A stretch of DNA of 54,090 nucleotides from an uncultured Flavobacteriales bacterium. Lineage in GTDB: Bacteria > Bacteroidota > Bacteroidia > Flavobacteriales_G > Salibacteraceae. This document shows positions 22,772 to 32,945 of this stretch, piece by piece. Positions within the stretch are counted from its first letter, which is position 1. Every line of letters starts with the position of its first letter. The translations under genes and the position numbers were made by a program. The DNA lies in contig CALCCE010000091.1 of the NCBI GenBank assembly GCA_937899835.1, positions 1-54,090 of the forward strand, in the 5' to 3' direction. A model generated the notes under the pieces. That model did not search any database. It saw nothing but the letters and a program-made list of their open reading frames with translations, and had not been told where the DNA came from.

Positions 22772-25483
22772 TTGTCTTCTGACGGTTTAATTCGCGTAAC
22801 CTTGGCGGCCTTTCGAGTATTCTGCTTATTGATGTTTCTACCCTGCTTTTGCTTGACAGGTGTAGCACAAGTACGGCATGTTTCTCCAACGGGAAATAAT
22901 GTGACAGGATGTGGAACCTCGGGCAATCCTTGCCAAACCCTCCAATATACCCTCAACAATGTGGTGGCTGATGGTGATACGGTTTATTTGCAATCGGGTA
23001 CTTATGCGCTACCGAATACCGTGCCCGGTGGCACTCCTGTGGCTTTTTTACCCCTGGGGGTGAGCCTCACCTTTCAAGGCGATACGACAGGTAGTGGTGC
23101 CATATTGGACGGAGACAACCTACGGCAGTTGTTTCGATACGATTATTTAACGATTTGCCCGGGAGCAGGCAGCCCGCCCACCACCCCCGATACTGTACAA
23201 TTCAATTTTTTTAACCTAACCCTGCAAAATGGACTTGATGAAGGAAAAACCTGCGGATCAACCACACATGCGCGGGGTGGAGCCATGCAATTTTTTAACA
23301 ATTCCGGTAGCAGCCTTCGGGTAGAAATAGAGTCCTGTGTGTTTTTGAACAATCGGGCCAACGACCTTGCCGGACCCAATATTGGTGGTCGTTCGGCCAG
23401 TGGTGGTGCGATCTACTTTTTTGGCTTACGGCGAAACAACCTCACCACTACTTCCACCGGAGCTTATCTTCAAGTAAATCAGTGCGTGTTTAGTGGCAAC
23501 GCTGGTAACCAAGGGCCCAATGGAGGTCACGGTGGAGCCATCGCCACCTCTCAAATGGATGAAGTATTGATCTTAGGCAGTACGTTTTGCAACAATTCCG
23601 TCACTGGAGTGACTACCGATGCCGGTGATATGCAGCGGGATCGAAATGCGGGGGGAGCCCTTTTGTTTTTTGAAACGGAGGTGCGGACTCCCGCCAACAA
23701 CCTCATTGTGCAGGAATGTGCGTTTTTCAACAATTCGGCTACCACCGTCAATGGAGCCACCTTGCCCGATCAAAGTGAGGGAGGCGCTATTTTTCTCCAT
23801 CGTGGCGATATCCTTACCAATACTAACAACGCCTTTTTAGGCATTTACGGCAGTCATTTTTTTAACAATACCATTGAAACAGGTATTGAGCATGTCGACA
23901 ACAACTCTGGAAATCTCTTTTTGGGGCAGGCCTTTCCCAATACCTTTAATGTCAATCCAGTTGACCTTGGCCCCGATTCTCTGATTTGCGGATCAGGCTT
24001 TTGGAAAAGTGTTTCTCCCTTGCCACAGGCCACCTACAACTGGTCCACTGGCTCTGACTCTTCTTCCATCTTGATCAACGGTCCGGGTACTTATTGGGTG
24101 GAGGTAAGCTGGGCAGGAGGTTGCGTTTTTTCTGATACTATTGAATATATTCTTGGAAATTCCATTTCTAGCAGCACCGACACCACGATCTGCCAGGCGC
24201 AATCCTTTACCCTGAGTGCTCCACCGAACATGCAAAATCCAGTGTGGAACAATGGAACACCAGGACCGGTGATTACCGCCAACGGTTCCGGTGTTTACTA
24301 CGTGAGTGGTACTCACACTTCCGGTTGTACGTGGCGCGATACCACCGTAGTGATTGCTTACCCACCAGTTGGACTTGATCTGGGACCCGATTTTACGGTA
24401 TGTGGTCAAGGAACCTCCGTTTTTCAGGCCAATGGCTACTTGAGTTATCTGTGGTCCGATGGATCTACCAACAATGCTTACGTCACTACCAGTACCGATA
24501 CCATCTGGCTCACGGTGGTAGACACCAACAACTGTGTAGGTTCAGATACGGTTATTGTAGCCTATGGAGCCGGCGGTATCGACCTGGGTCCGGATTCGAT
24601 AGGCTGTGCAGGCGATGCTCCTCCAACTTTTTCGTTTCCCTCTTCCGTATGGGACACCTTGCTTTGGAGCAATGGCTCTACAGGAACGGCTTTAACTCCG
24701 AATCCACCCTTTACCATTTGGATTGAAGCTACTGATACGGTAGGCTGCAAGTATTCCGATACCGTTTCGTGGAGTTTGATCAACCCACCAACCCTAAACT
24801 TAGGGCCGGATGTACTTTTGTGTAGCGGCCAAAGCGTTGATTTTATCGTTCCGCTTCAACCGGATTGGAGCTTGGTGTGGTCGGATGGAGATACGGCAAA
24901 TCCGCTCACGGTAAGCACTACCCAAACCCTTATTGGAGCAGTAAGCAACGTCTGCGCTACCGTTGTTGATACGGTGGATGTAGAGGTGATTGGATTAACC
25001 AGCAGTGTGTTGGGACCCGATACCAGCTATTGCCCGGATTCTGGCGCATTGGTATTGCAACCTTCATTTAGCGGCAGCAGTTACCTGTGGTCCGATGGTT
25101 CTACCAACAACTCGCTCACGGTTTCCGGCTTTGGCACTTTTGGGGTTACCGTTACGGATGCCAACGGCTGTAGTACCACCGATCAGCTCACGGCCACCGA
25201 AAATTGTCCACTTTCGGTTTACCTTCCCAATGCCTTTAGTCCCAACGGCGATGACCTCAACGATGTGTTTGTACCATTGGGACGAGGATTGGCCGAATAC
25301 CATTTTCAGGTCTTCAACCGCTGGGGAGAATTGGTCTTTGAATCGCGCAATCCGGAAGAGGGATGGAATGGCCAGTTTTTGAACCAAGAGGCACCTGTTG
25401 GGGTATATGTTTGGGTACTTACCTACAAGGGGCGCAGAGCAGCCACGGTGCGCCAAAGAGGGCATCTTACCTTGGTGCGTTGA
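22772..25483 (+). CDS. Secreted T9SS type B beta-helix cargo, gliding-motility-associated C-terminus
   Basis: 903 residues from a TTG at 22772, chosen because it gives a complete signal peptide ending in TGVAQ; an ATG at 22832 would leave only half of it. Residues about 35-400 look like a POMP-style right-handed beta-helix, with repeated GGA(I/M/L) and NN-(S/A) motifs and F-NN ladders. Six Ig-like repeats follow, each starting near LGPDSxxC and ending in TYWVxV or similar. The last ~90 residues are a type B (CHU_C) sorting domain: LPNAFSPNGDDLNDVF, FQVFNRWGELVFES, GWNG and GVYVWVLTYKG. It is exported by T9SS to the surface. It lies 277 bp upstream of the giant SprB adhesin and may share regulation. 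Confidence 0.9.
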   Translation: MSSDGLIRVTLAAFRVFCLLMFLPCFCLTGVAQVRHVSPTGNNVTGCGTSGNPCQTLQYTLNNVVADGDTVYLQSGTYALPNTVPGGTPVAFLPLGVSLTFQGDTTGSGAILDGDNLRQLFRYDYLTICPGAGSPPTTPDTVQFNFFNLTLQNGLDEGKTCGSTTHARGGAMQFFNNSGSSLRVEIESCVFLNNRANDLAGPNIGGRSASGGAIYFFGLRRNNLTTTSTGAYLQVNQCVFSGNAGNQGPNGGHGGAIATSQMDEVLILGSTFCNNSVTGVTTDAGDMQRDRNAGGALLFFETEVRTPANNLIVQECAFFNNSATTVNGATLPDQSEGGAIFLHRGDILTNTNNAFLGIYGSHFFNNTIETGIEHVDNNSGNLFLGQAFPNTFNVNPVDLGPDSLICGSGFWKSVSPLPQATYNWSTGSDSSSILINGPGTYWVEVSWAGGCVFSDTIEYILGNSISSSTDTTICQAQSFTLSAPPNMQNPVWNNGTPGPVITANGSGVYYVSGTHTSGCTWRDTTVVIAYPPVGLDLGPDFTVCGQGTSVFQANGYLSYLWSDGSTNNAYVTTSTDTIWLTVVDTNNCVGSDTVIVAYGAGGIDLGPDSIGCAGDAPPTFSFPSSVWDTLLWSNGSTGTALTPNPPFTIWIEATDTVGCKYSDTVSWSLINPPTLNLGPDVLLCSGQSVDFIVPLQPDWSLVWSDGDTANPLTVSTTQTLIGAVSNVCATVVDTVDVEVIGLTSSVLGPDTSYCPDSGALVLQPSFSGSSYLWSDGSTNNSLTVSGFGTFGVTVTDANGCSTTDQLTATENCPLSVYLPNAFSPNGDDLNDVFVPLGRGLAEYHFQVFNRWGELVFESRNPEEGWNGQFLNQEAPVGVYVWVLTYKGRRAATVRQRGHLTLVR

Positions 25484-25760
25484 TGCTGAGTCTTGTCGGG
25501 TCGGCCTATAAAAAAATAGCAAGCTCATTATCAGAGGGTTGTCCTATCCAGTGCAACTTTTACCGCTTTTTTCAGTAAAAAGTCTTTTGAAACACTAAAC
25601 CAACAAGGGGTTTAAAGTGCGCTTTAGGTCATAAAATAGTACTCCATCAAGCTATGATCTTTGGGGAATAGCAGCCGCCTCACCCTGGCTAATCCACTTA
25701 CCATCTTGCCCGGCCCTGCTATGGGGCGACCTCGTACTTCCCGAACGAAAAACCCAAACT

Positions 25761-28700
25761 GTGCGGAAATCCGCTCGTTGTTATAAAAGCTACCCACAGA
25801 AAGTTGGGGTATTGCTGGGCTTATTGGTCCTGCTGCTGCTAATAAGCCTGCCTCACTCCGTTCATGCTACACATGCCCAGGGGATGGACCTTACCTACCA
25901 GTGCCTGGGGGGAGATTCTTTTGCTTTTGAACTTCATTTTTATCGTGATTGCGATGGCGTTAATGCCCCTGGCGTAGGCGGTAGCGGATTGCCATCCGTA
26001 GACTTTAATTCAGCTTCTTGCGGGCAGAGTTTCTCGCGCACGTTTCAACTGGTTTCTTCACAAGAGATTGGAGTGATCTGCAGTTCTCTTACCACCACCT
26101 GCAACAACGGGATATACCCAGGTGTGGAAGAATACGTATACCGGGATACCCTGGTGATTCCAGCGGCTTGCACCGATTGGGTGTTTAGCTACGATTTATG
26201 CTGCCGCAACAATGCCATCAATACAATTAACCCTACCAACGTAGACATCTACGTTGAAACGACCCTCAACAATGTGGTGGCTCCCTGCAACAGCTCGCCT
26301 GAGTTTGCCGCCAATCCGGTACCTTTCCTTTGTATCGGGTCGCCCTATTGTTTCAACAATGGCGCCATTGATCCCGATGGAGATTCACTGGTATATTCTT
26401 TGGTAACGCCAACCACAGGGCCCAATGCCGGCGATACGGTAAACTATACCGGCAGCTTCTCAGCCACACAACCTTTGTCTTCTTCCACCGCCATCACCTT
26501 CGATTCTACCACCGGTGAAATTTGCCTGACCCCCACCACTTTTGAAGTAAGCGTCATGCAAATCAGGGTGGAGGAGTGGCGCAACGGTGTGCTGGTGGGG
26601 AGCCTCGACCGCGACATTCAATTGCGGGTTACCAATTGTGTGGTGCCCAACATGCTGCCCGAAGTCAACGGCATCAACGGAACTGGGGTTTTCAATGCCA
26701 GTGTTTGCGCAGGAGATAGCTTTTGCTTTACCACCGATGCGGTAGATACCAACAGTGGTCAAACGGTGCTGATGACCTGGAACAACGGGATTCCCGATGC
26801 CAGCTTCATGGTTTCGGCAGACAGCGTACCCACCGGATCGTTTTGCTGGTTGCCTGATAGCAGCGATATTTCTCCAATACCGTATTGCTTTACGGTGACC
26901 GTTGAGGACGATAACTGTCCGTTTATCGGGACGCAAACTTTTACTTTTTGCATCACCGTTACCGGGTTTATTGATGCTTCGGTTACCGGAGTCGACCCGG
27001 CCTGTCATGGAGACTGTAACGGTACCACTAATGCGGTGGTGACCAATGGCACTACGCCCTACACCTACCAGTGGAACACCGGACAAACTACCGCTGGTTT
27101 GAATGCTCTTTGTCCGGGAACTTACACTGTTACCGTCACCGACAGTGTGGGGTGCAATCCGGTGCGTAGCATCACCTTAGCAGAACCACCACTTTTAGGC
27201 GCACAAATAGGTACTCCCACCGGCATTCCTTGCTTTGGAGACTCACTGGGAAGCGCCACTGTGATAGCTACCGGAGGTACGGGAGCCTACACTTTTGATT
27301 GGGATGTGGGAACCGGCAATCAAACGGTAGCTTCTGCTGTGAACCTTTTAGCAGGGACTTACACGGTTACCGTATCTGATTTCCGGGGCTGTGATTCTGC
27401 ATTGTCCATTACCATCTCCGAGCCGCCTTTGCTTACAGCGGTTGCCGCTCAGCGGCAAGCGGTGATTTGCAGGGGCGATAGCACCGGCAGTGCCTATGTG
27501 CAGGCGAGTGGAGGAGTAGCACCTTATACCTACCAATGGGACGCCAACGCGGCTAACCAAACTACCGACACTGCCTTTAACCTGGCGGCAGGTAGCTATT
27601 TTGTTACCGTGACCGACAACAATGGTTGCGATAGTGTTGTGAGCGTTGCAGTTAGTGAACCCAGTACTTTGAACGGAAATCTGGTGACGATTACCAATGT
27701 GGCTTGTTTTGGCGACAGTAGTGGTCAACTGAGCTTTTTGGCAAGTGGCGGTACACCGCCTTATGCTTACCAATGGTCACCCAATGTTACCGGAGTTACC
27801 GTGCCCAGCGCCAGCAATTTATCGGCGGGCGCATACTCCCTCACCATAACTGATAGTGCCGGGTGCGACACCATTGTGAACGCTACCGTTCAGCAAAATC
27901 CAAAGTTGACCGTAGACACCACCTTGTTGCAAAACGTTTCTTGTTTTGATGGAATCGATGGAGCCATCAGTGTACTTGGAGGAGGAGGGCAACCCAATTA
28001 CACCTATTCCTGGAGTACTGGTGGTTCAACTTCAGGCATCTCCGGACTGAGTGCTGGAAATTACACAGTAACCGTTACCGACAACCTGAACTGTGACACC
28101 AGCCTCACCATTGCCTTGAACCAACCTGGTTTGTTAGGGCTCCTCCAGGATAGTTTGCGAAATATTTCTTGCAACGGAGGTACTGATGGCGCTATTCGTG
28201 TAGCTGCATCAGGCGGAACGCCTCCTTATGCCTACCAATGGAGTAATGGAGCGGGAAATGCTACTACTCCCTTGGTGACGGGTCTTGCGGCCGGCAATTA
28301 TGCCGTCACCGTTACCGACAGTTTGGGCTGTGATTCCGTATTGCTTTTTAGCTTGACTGAGCCTTCGACCTTACAAACTGCGACTTCTGTTGCACAGGGG
28401 ATCAGTTGTTTTGGTTTCAATGATGGGCAGGTGTGGGTACAAGCTACAGGAGGAACGTTGCCTTATACCTATAATTGGGTGACCACTGCCAACGATACAG
28501 CATTTAATCTAGCCACCGGGACGTATCGGGTTACGGTAACCGATAGCCTTGGCTGTTTTGCCATCGACTCTATTTTTCTGAGCCAGCCAGCGCTGCTCAC
28601 AATAAATGAACAAGCCAATCAGCGGGTTACTTGTTTTGGAGAAAGCAACGGGGCTTCGACTGTTGTAGCTGGTGGTGGAACAACTCCTTATACCTATTTG

Positions 28701-31700
28701 TGGGACGCAGCAACCGGAAATCAAAATACAGCTCTGGCCAATAATCTGATTGCCGGAAACTATCAGGTCACCCTTACCGATACCAATGGTTGCGACACTG
28801 CGCTCACTATTATCATATCCGAACCCGACTTGCTGATGCCACAAGTGGACAGCCTGCGAAACGTTAGCTGTTTTGGGGGCAACGATGGGCTGGCTACCGT
28901 TTTGAGTTCAGGCGGCACTGCGCCTTACACGTACCAGTGGGATGCTGCTACAGGAAACCAAACCGGCCCAACGGCAATGAGCTTGTCCACTGGAAATTAT
29001 TCGGTTACCGTTACCGATAGTGTAGGATGTGATAGTGTTTTAACCCTCACGATTACTGAACCCGCCTTACTTTTCAGCAATCTCGGACCTGTGAATGATG
29101 CGCTGTGCTTTGGCGATGCCAACGGCTCAGTAAGTGTCGTTCCGGGAGGTGGTACGGCTCCTTACAATTATTTGTGGGACAACAATGCCAACAACCAAAG
29201 CGATAGCCTTGCCGATAGTTTGGCGGCCGGTACTTATACCGTCACCATCACTGACCAACAGGGGTGTACCCTGGTAGATACGGCCACCATCCATCAACCG
29301 GCAGTACTTCAAGCCACGGTAATGCAGGTCGACTCTGTGTCGTGCTTTGGGTTGGCCGATGCTGCTGCCCTTGCCTCGGGGGCAGGAGGTACCGTGCCCT
29401 ACACCTTTTTGTGGGACACGGCAGCTAACCTTCAATCCACCGCCATTGCAAATAATTTGGCTGCGGGTAGCTACCGGGTAATGGTTACTGACAGCAATGG
29501 CTGTGAGGCACTGGATTCGATCAACATTGCTCAGCCTACCCCATTGGTGCTCAACTTGATCAATACCATAAATGTGAGTTGTTTTGGTGGAGCTGATGGT
29601 AGTGCAACGGTAAACGCCTCCGGTGGTACTGCTCCATATAATTATTTGTGGGATGCAGCCGCAGCCAATCAAACCGCGGCCTTCGCCACTACTCTTAGTG
29701 CGGGAAACTATCAGGTAACCCTCACCGATACCAACTCTTGTGACACCTCCATCACAGTAACGATTTCAGAGCCAGGCTTGTTGATTCCGCAGGTGGATAG
29801 CCTGCGCAATGTGAGTTGTTTTGGAGGCAATGATGGACAGGTCACCGTTTTGGGCACTGGTGGCACAACACCTTATACTTATCAATGGGATGCGGCCACT
29901 GGCAACCAAACTGGTCCTATGGCTATTAATCTGGCAGCAGGTACCTATGCTGTCACTGTCACTGATAGCTTGGGATGCGACAGTATCATAAGCATAACGG
30001 TTGCTGAACCCAACGCACTCACCGCAAGTATTGGCACGCTTACTCACGTCTTCTGTTTTGGAGGTAGTTCCGGATCGGCTTCCGTGTTGGCGGGAGGAGG
30101 AACTGCCCCCTATGCCTATCAATGGGATACCGCTGCAGGGCTGCAAACTGCGGCCTTGGCGGGAGGGTTGACAGTTGGAAATTATGCGGTGACAGTTACC
30201 GATAGTTTGGGATGTCAGGCAGATACCCTCGCCGTGATTCTTGAACCACCCCCGCTCGTGGTGAGCGTAGGAAATGTGGTAAACGTTGATTGTGCTTTTG
30301 GAGCCAATGGTGCGGCAACTGCGGTGGCAAGTGGTGGTACCCCGGGTTACAGCTTTACCTGGGATGCAAATACCGGTGGACAAACTACGGCTATGGCGGT
30401 GGGCTTGCTGGCGGGAACTTATCAGGTGACCTTAACCGATAGTAACGGCTGTGATGCTTTGGATTCCGTGACCATTAATGCTCCTGCACCCCTTACCGCA
30501 ACCATCACCAACCCGGTGAATGTCTCTTGCTTTGGTGGAAACGACGGACAGGCGAGTGTGATTCCCGGTGGCGGGGTACAGCCTTATACCTTTTCGTGGG
30601 GATTAAACTCGGGAAACCAAACCGGCACGTTTGCTACTGGCCTGGTGGCTGGAACTTACATCCTAACGCTGGTGGATAGTAACGGTTGCTCCACTTCGGA
30701 CTCGGTAGTGCTGACGGAGCCAAGCTTGCTCTCCGCACCTGTTACAGTGCTGAATAACGTGAGTTGTTTTGGAGGCAGCAATGGAAACGCAGCCGTCAAT
30801 CCGGTTGGCGGCACCTTGCCTTATACCTATTTGTGGAGCACGGGTACCGGTTCGCAAACTACCGATACTGCCGTAGGACTTGCCTTTGGCAGCTATTTGG
30901 TCACTGTAACCGATTCGTTGGGCTGCGATACCGTGCAACAGGTTGTCATCAGTGAGCCGCCTCTGCTCACCGTGCAGGTCACCAACTTTAACGATATCTC
31001 CTGCTTTGGGGGAAATGATGGTTCCATTACGGCGTTGGCGCAGGGCGGTACTCCTGCTTATAGTTATCAGTGGGGGAGTGGCACTGGCAATCAAACCGGT
31101 ACCCTTGCGAACAACCTTCCGATAGGCAATTATAACCTCACTGTTACCGATTCCTTAGGGTGCACCAACACGTTAAACCAACAGCTGAGCCAACCGGCCC
31201 CCTTCCAGGCCACGATTACCGGGTTCAGCAATGTATCCTGTTTTGGCGGTACAGATGGTTGGGCGGTTGTGCAAGGCTTGGGTGGTACTTTGCCTTATTC
31301 CATTTCCTGGGGAATCAATTCCGGGAATCAAAGCTCAGATACCGCCACTAATCTCGGAGTGGGAACGTACGTTGCTGTCCTTACCGACAGTTTGGGCTGC
31401 AATGCTTCAGACACGATTGCACTCACTGCTCCGAACCCCCTCAGTTCGTTGTTGGGTTCTTTACCGGTAACTTGTTTTGGGGGAAGTGATGGTCAGGTAG
31501 CGGCTTCGGTGTCGGGTGGAACTTTGCCTTATACCTATCAATGGAGTGGGGCTGCAGCTTCCAGTCCTACCGCCATCGTCAACGGACTACCCGAAGGCAC
31601 ATATACCTTGGTGGTAACGGACTCTCAGGGCTGCCAAATCACCGATTCTCTATCCATCCTTCAGGCCAGCCCTATCGACCTTAGCGTGGAGCCAGATGCT

Positions 31701-32945
31701 ATTATTTGTGTGGGTACGAATTACCAAATCACCGCAGGTGCTACCGGTGGAAATGGAGGCTATACATTTACTTGGGATCAAGGTTTGGGGGCTGGCAATA
31801 CCCACACCGTGAGCCCCAATCAAACAACTTTGTATACGGTTACCGTGGTAGCTTCCACAGGATGTTCGGGAGGGCAGGATACGGTGGAGATTCAGGTAAA
31901 AAACCTGGCCAATGATAATCTAAGTCTTGCCGTTACCGGGCCGATTTGCTTGGGCGAAACGGCAACCTTATCGGCGATACACAACGGTGCCATTGGTCCG
32001 TACACCTATACCTGGCAAGGTTTTCCGACCGTCGGGATTGGCCCGGTCGATGTGGGTCCATCCGTTTCTACCTACTATTATTTTACGGTGGAAGACGATT
32101 GTGGTCAAGCCCTGAATGATTCCATTCAAGTCATTGTAGACGCGATGGTAGTGCAGTTGCCAGATACCATTGCACAAGGTTGTCCACCACTGGTGGTAGA
32201 TTTTGAAGACAGTACCAACGTAGGGTCAATGACCTACCTCTGGACCTTTGGAGATGGGAGTTCTTCCACCAATCGGGCTCCGAGCCATGAGTTTACTTTA
32301 TCAGGAATCTACACTGTGAACGTCACTGCCATCAGTGCATCAGGCTGTAGTGCAAGTACGGCAAGTACCAATTTCGTAAAGGTCAACACGCCACCCATTG
32401 CCGATTTTCTTCCCGATCCGGCCGAAGTCTCGGTGCAGGACCCCACGGTGATTTTCTACGATCAAAGCCTTGGTGCGGTAAGCCAGCGCTCCTGGGATTT
32501 TGGAGACGGAGGCACCGATGTAAAGGCCAATCCGGTGTATGTGTTTTCCGAGGTGGGGACCTATCCGGTGACTTACCGGGTGGAAGATCGCTTCGGTTGT
32601 GCTACCGAGGTGGTGAAACCCATTACGGTAACTCCTTTCTACACCCTTGATATTCCCAATGCGTTTACCCCTAATCCCAGTGGTCCGGGCAGTGGCGCTT
32701 ACGATCCTACCGACCTGAGCAACGATGTATTTTTTCCCTTTACTCAATATGTAGAAGAATATCATTTGTTGGTATTCAACCGCTGGGGCGAGATTGTATT
32801 TGAATCTTTCGACATCGCTATTGGCTGGGATGGATATTACCGGGGCGAATTGTGCCAGCAGGATGTGTACGCTTATAAAGTCACCTTCAAATGGCTTGAC
32901 GGAGTAGAAAAAACGGTTGTAGGCGATGTTACTTTGATTCGATGA
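25761..32945 (+). CDS. Giant SprB-repeat adhesin with PKD domains and T9SS type B sorting domain
   Basis: 2394 residues from a GTG at 25761, placed before a good signal peptide (KVGVLLGLLVLLLLISL, cleavage near SVHA). Residues about 37-410 are a Cys-rich head with strands and DGDSLVY-like motifs. About residues 410-1977 hold 20 consecutive SprB repeats of ~77 residues, with consensus VSCFGGNDG, GGTxPYTYQWD, GNQT, AGTYxVTVTDSxGCDS and EPxLL. Two Ig-like modules, then two PKD domains (VDFEDST...WTFGDGSS and WDFGDGGT) precede the type B C-terminal domain (IPNAFTPNPSG, YHLLVFNRWGEIVFES, VYAYKVTFKW). SprB-type proteins move along the surface in gliding or serve as adhesins. The gene overlaps its PorP/SprF partner by 4 bp (ATGA), as sprB-sprF pairs do. 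Confidence 0.93.
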   Translation: MRKSARCYKSYPQKVGVLLGLLVLLLLISLPHSVHATHAQGMDLTYQCLGGDSFAFELHFYRDCDGVNAPGVGGSGLPSVDFNSASCGQSFSRTFQLVSSQEIGVICSSLTTTCNNGIYPGVEEYVYRDTLVIPAACTDWVFSYDLCCRNNAINTINPTNVDIYVETTLNNVVAPCNSSPEFAANPVPFLCIGSPYCFNNGAIDPDGDSLVYSLVTPTTGPNAGDTVNYTGSFSATQPLSSSTAITFDSTTGEICLTPTTFEVSVMQIRVEEWRNGVLVGSLDRDIQLRVTNCVVPNMLPEVNGINGTGVFNASVCAGDSFCFTTDAVDTNSGQTVLMTWNNGIPDASFMVSADSVPTGSFCWLPDSSDISPIPYCFTVTVEDDNCPFIGTQTFTFCITVTGFIDASVTGVDPACHGDCNGTTNAVVTNGTTPYTYQWNTGQTTAGLNALCPGTYTVTVTDSVGCNPVRSITLAEPPLLGAQIGTPTGIPCFGDSLGSATVIATGGTGAYTFDWDVGTGNQTVASAVNLLAGTYTVTVSDFRGCDSALSITISEPPLLTAVAAQRQAVICRGDSTGSAYVQASGGVAPYTYQWDANAANQTTDTAFNLAAGSYFVTVTDNNGCDSVVSVAVSEPSTLNGNLVTITNVACFGDSSGQLSFLASGGTPPYAYQWSPNVTGVTVPSASNLSAGAYSLTITDSAGCDTIVNATVQQNPKLTVDTTLLQNVSCFDGIDGAISVLGGGGQPNYTYSWSTGGSTSGISGLSAGNYTVTVTDNLNCDTSLTIALNQPGLLGLLQDSLRNISCNGGTDGAIRVAASGGTPPYAYQWSNGAGNATTPLVTGLAAGNYAVTVTDSLGCDSVLLFSLTEPSTLQTATSVAQGISCFGFNDGQVWVQATGGTLPYTYNWVTTANDTAFNLATGTYRVTVTDSLGCFAIDSIFLSQPALLTINEQANQRVTCFGESNGASTVVAGGGTTPYTYLWDAATGNQNTALANNLIAGNYQVTLTDTNGCDTALTIIISEPDLLMPQVDSLRNVSCFGGNDGLATVLSSGGTAPYTYQWDAATGNQTGPTAMSLSTGNYSVTVTDSVGCDSVLTLTITEPALLFSNLGPVNDALCFGDANGSVSVVPGGGTAPYNYLWDNNANNQSDSLADSLAAGTYTVTITDQQGCTLVDTATIHQPAVLQATVMQVDSVSCFGLADAAALASGAGGTVPYTFLWDTAANLQSTAIANNLAAGSYRVMVTDSNGCEALDSINIAQPTPLVLNLINTINVSCFGGADGSATVNASGGTAPYNYLWDAAAANQTAAFATTLSAGNYQVTLTDTNSCDTSITVTISEPGLLIPQVDSLRNVSCFGGNDGQVTVLGTGGTTPYTYQWDAATGNQTGPMAINLAAGTYAVTVTDSLGCDSIISITVAEPNALTASIGTLTHVFCFGGSSGSASVLAGGGTAPYAYQWDTAAGLQTAALAGGLTVGNYAVTVTDSLGCQADTLAVILEPPPLVVSVGNVVNVDCAFGANGAATAVASGGTPGYSFTWDANTGGQTTAMAVGLLAGTYQVTLTDSNGCDALDSVTINAPAPLTATITNPVNVSCFGGNDGQASVIPGGGVQPYTFSWGLNSGNQTGTFATGLVAGTYILTLVDSNGCSTSDSVVLTEPSLLSAPVTVLNNVSCFGGSNGNAAVNPVGGTLPYTYLWSTGTGSQTTDTAVGLAFGSYLVTVTDSLGCDTVQQVVISEPPLLTVQVTNFNDISCFGGNDGSITALAQGGTPAYSYQWGSGTGNQTGTLANNLPIGNYNLTVTDSLGCTNTLNQQLSQPAPFQATITGFSNVSCFGGTDGWAVVQGLGGTLPYSISWGINSGNQSSDTATNLGVGTYVAVLTDSLGCNASDTIALTAPNPLSSLLGSLPVTCFGGSDGQVAASVSGGTLPYTYQWSGAAASSPTAIVNGLPEGTYTLVVTDSQGCQITDSLSILQASPIDLSVEPDAIICVGTNYQITAGATGGNGGYTFTWDQGLGAGNTHTVSPNQTTLYTVTVVASTGCSGGQDTVEIQVKNLANDNLSLAVTGPICLGETATLSAIHNGAIGPYTYTWQGFPTVGIGPVDVGPSVSTYYYFTVEDDCGQALNDSIQVIVDAMVVQLPDTIAQGCPPLVVDFEDSTNVGSMTYLWTFGDGSSSTNRAPSHEFTLSGIYTVNVTAISASGCSASTASTNFVKVNTPPIADFLPDPAEVSVQDPTVIFYDQSLGAVSQRSWDFGDGGTDVKANPVYVFSEVGTYPVTYRVEDRFGCATEVVKPITVTPFYTLDIPNAFTPNPSGPGSGAYDPTDLSNDVFFPFTQYVEEYHLLVFNRWGEIVFESFDIAIGWDGYYRGELCQQDVYAYKVTFKWLDGVEKTVVGDVTLIR
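26990..31690 (+). repeat. 20 tandem SprB protein repeats (~230 bp each)
   Basis: Twenty in-frame units of about 231 bp encode one SprB repeat each. The DNA is diverged between most units, but units 8-9 and 12-13 (near 28620-29060 and 29570-30020) share long identical amino-acid runs such as PQVDSLRNVSCFGGNDG and TYQWDAATGNQTGP. This looks like a two-unit segmental duplication. The array could expand or contract by recombination. Confidence 0.85.

Noticed and set aside
27348-31094. Long minus-strand frames opposite the SprB repeats
   Set aside because: Antisense shadows caused by the periodic codon use of the repeats; no start context or family match.
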